32,824 nucleotides of DNA, taken from assembly GCA_038244535.1 (NCBI GenBank), contig JBBRTJ010000032.1, positions 1 to 32,824 on the forward strand, read 5' to 3'. Source of the DNA: JBBRTJ01 sp038244535 (GTDB lineage: Bacteria; Actinomycetota; Acidimicrobiia; Acidimicrobiales; Ilumatobacteraceae). A program made the translations under genes and the position numbers. Position 1 is the first letter of the stretch. The number at the start of each line of letters is the position of its first letter. The notes under the pieces were generated by a model. That model was not told where the DNA came from and did not search any database. It saw only the letters and a program-made list of their open reading frames with translations. Of the stretch, positions 31,552-32,824 are shown one piece after another.

Positions 31552-31583
31552 CCTAGGGAGCTCCCAGGGTTGCCCTTTACCGT
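31552..31583 (+). promoter_or_regulatory. Promoter region of the YHYH lipoprotein with a palindrome
   Basis: GGGAGCTCCC (31556-31565) is a perfect 10-bp palindrome flanked by CCT and AGG (pairing with one bulged A). It sits where a -35 would be, 12 bp upstream of TACCGT (31578-31583). No TTG box, so control by a DNA-binding protein is plausible. Confidence 0.35.
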
Positions 31584-31631
31584 TCCTGCGGTGCCGTGAA
31601 CCGCGGTCACTCCGCCATGAAGGGGCTCGCC

Positions 31632-32576
31632 ATGCATGTCCGTCCTCGCCGTTTCGCACGTACGACGCTCCTCGCTGGAGCCCTCGTCGCCGTGGCCGCG
31701 GGATGTGGAAGCACCTCGACGACGTCATCAGGCTCGACCACCACTGACGCGGTCTCCGCCTCGACGTCGACCACCACTGACGCGGTCTCCACCTCGACGT
31801 CGACCTCTGCCTCGACGTCGACCTCTGCCTCGACACCGAGCGGAACGACGTCGACTGAGGCCGGGCTCAAGAAGGCCGGCTGGTCGAGCGGGGTCACGCT
31901 CACGTACGGAGACGGCTACGTGCACTACGCGTCGAACGGGATCCCGGACCACGATCGTCAGAAGGAGTACGCACTGCCGAACACGGGGGTGATGGTGCCG
32001 GGTGCGGCCACTGCACACGCTGCGGCTGACCCGACGGTCGCCCAGACCTACGACTTCAAGATCCCGACGAACCCGACGAAAGCCACCACCACGACGAGCG
32101 CGAGCCTCGGCACGATCGGGGTGATGATCTCCGGAGCTGCCCTGTTCAACCCCTACGAAGGCGATGGCAGCACCGTGGCGACGGCCTCCAACTTCACCGT
32201 CAAGAACAGCGCCGGGCAGGACGTGGCGTTCCTGGATTCCTGCAGCGGCCACCCGACGCCGATGGGCCAGTACCACTACCACGCGCTGCCTGCCTGCGTG
32301 ACTGCCACGGTGGACACTGCGTCCGGGCCGTCGCACCTCATCGGAGTCGCCTTCGACGGCTTCCCGATCTACGGGGACCGAGACGTCGATGGCAGGAAGA
32401 TCACCGCCTCTCAGCTCGACAAGTGCAACGGGATCACGAGCGCCACCCCGGAGTTCCCCAATGGCATCTACCACTACGTCCTGTTGGACACCGCCGATTC
32501 AACGTCGTCGATCAAGTGCTTCTCTGGCCAGGTCGATGCGTCGCTGACCCAGATGGCGGGGATGGCAAGGGGCTGA
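31632..32576 (+). CDS. YHYH-domain lipoprotein
   Basis: 314 residues. Signal peptide FARTTLLAGALVAVAAGC with lipobox Cys25, then a Ser/Thr linker rich in TST and TTTDAVS repeats, to about residue 75. The mature domain holds the name motif GQYHYHALPACV, GVAFDGFPIYGDRD, DKCNGITSATPEFPNGIYHY and two to four Cys able to pair. YHYH-domain proteins are exported and uncharacterised; the His/Tyr/Cys richness suggests a metal site, which is inference. ATG 31632 has AAGGGG at good spacing; ATG 31617 and GTG 31596 are alternatives. Confidence 0.83.
   Translation: MHVRPRRFARTTLLAGALVAVAAGCGSTSTTSSGSTTTDAVSASTSTTTDAVSTSTSTSASTSTSASTPSGTTSTEAGLKKAGWSSGVTLTYGDGYVHYASNGIPDHDRQKEYALPNTGVMVPGAATAHAAADPTVAQTYDFKIPTNPTKATTTTSASLGTIGVMISGAALFNPYEGDGSTVATASNFTVKNSAGQDVAFLDSCSGHPTPMGQYHYHALPACVTATVDTASGPSHLIGVAFDGFPIYGDRDVDGRKITASQLDKCNGITSATPEFPNGIYHYVLLDTADSTSSIKCFSGQVDASLTQMAGMARG
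31737..31802 (+). repeat. 33-bp in-frame repeat, two copies, in the lipoprotein linker
   Basis: Two 33-bp copies (11 codons, about TTTDAVSASTS and TTTDAVSTSTS), followed by shorter TCGACGTCGACCTCTGCC repeats. In-frame expansion lengthens the Ser/Thr linker; likely variable between strains. Confidence 0.8.
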
Positions 32577-32671
32577 TCGAGCTCCAACGGACAAAGCGAT
32601 GCTTCAAGGGAAGGTTGCAGTGACCTGGTGGACCAGTTGCTCATCGAGCCCGATCAGCGTGGCCGGTGGCG
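32577..32671. other. Intergenic, nothing recognised
   Basis: 95 bp between convergent genes. No hairpin or motif that I would defend. Confidence 0.5.
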
Positions 32672-32824
32672 CTACTTGGCGGCGACGTTGTGGAACGTTG
32701 CCGAGAGGTCGGGCGCACCGTGGTAGTTGATGACGAGCTGGCGGCTGGCGAACAGCCACTCGCCGTCCACGCGCACGTAGGTGTCGTCGTAGTGGGCGAG
32801 CAGGATGCCGGGGGTGGCGTCGGC
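32672..32824 (-). CDS. SnoaL-like protein, C-terminal end (partial)
   Basis: 50 residues to TAG at 32674-32672, running off the window edge. It reads GILLAHYDDTYVRVDGEWLF, ASRQLVINYHG, DLSATFHNVAAK. The last strands of SnoaL/NTF2-fold proteins have this form (Y-x-D-x-Y-V-R-x-x-G-x-W-x-F-x-x-R). Third member of the fold in this window. N-terminal part outside. Confidence 0.65.
   Translation of the reverse strand, partial: ADATPGILLAHYDDTYVRVDGEWLFASRQLVINYHGAPDLSATFHNVAAK

Overview
The window is high-G+C bacterial chromosome, densely coding on both strands. Its gene content is typical of a free-living aerobic actinobacterium: short-chain dehydrogenases, acyl-CoA metabolism, three luciferase-like F420-type oxidoreductases, an F420/FMN split-barrel protein, a P450, SnoaL-like proteins, and lipoproteins with Thr/Ser/Pro linkers. 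The mix resembles Acidimicrobiia (Ilumatobacter/Microthrix-like) more than Streptomyces or Mycobacterium. That placement is inference from style of content, because no rRNA or other marker gene is present. I see no tRNA, rRNA, CRISPR array, complete insertion sequence or replication origin.

Layout. 1-111 is the tail of a PEP-utilising enzyme, followed by about 400 bp of apparently decayed sequence. 532-2471 (-) is a two-gene operon, an S41-like lipoprotein followed by a MarR regulator, with a 26-bp near-palindrome just upstream of the first start codon. 2525-3622 is a repeat-rich scar: nine copies of an 8-bp repeat, a 5'-truncated HNH endonuclease gene and 3.7 copies of a 54-bp repeat. 3623-9975 holds an acyl-CoA dehydrogenase, a SnoaL-like/SDR pair, two convergent luciferase-like genes whose shared 3' ends are duplicated, and a carboxymuconolactone-decarboxylase-like/SDR pair. 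10026-10071 is a perfect 19-bp inverted repeat. 10125-15281 holds two APH-type phosphotransferases, an SDR, an epoxide hydrolase with a short upstream ORF, a SnoaL-like gene, and a six-copy 32-bp hairpin repeat between convergent genes.

15455-18565 (+) is an acyl-CoA synthetase, nitroreductase and methyltransferase run. 18584-24457 holds a divergent SDR/luciferase-like pair, a molybdopterin oxidoreductase with a PPOX-type partner, and a divergent P450. 24573-27193 holds a lipoprotein and then a translationally coupled pair: a 16-cysteine zinc-ribbon protein and a protein with two tandem PH-like repeats. 27195-28115 (-) is a VOC-like gene followed by the stump of an epimerase. 28173-31488 is a TIM-barrel isomerase divergent from an SDR-SDR-enoyl-CoA hydratase operon. 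31632-32576 is a YHYH-domain lipoprotein. The window ends inside a SnoaL-like gene on the minus strand.

How the genes work together. Most of the window looks like accessory catabolism of hydrophobic or hydroxylated organic acids. Oxygenation (P450), F420/flavin chemistry, epoxide opening, CoA activation, dehydrogenation, hydration and alcohol oxidation (six SDRs) are all represented. The genes sit in many small transcription units rather than one long operon. Many of these units share a promoter layout: TTGnnn, 18-19 bp, then TAC/CAC-type -10, then only 6-8 nt before ATG or GTG. This predicts leaderless transcripts and helped fix the start codons. Substrates cannot be read from the sequence.
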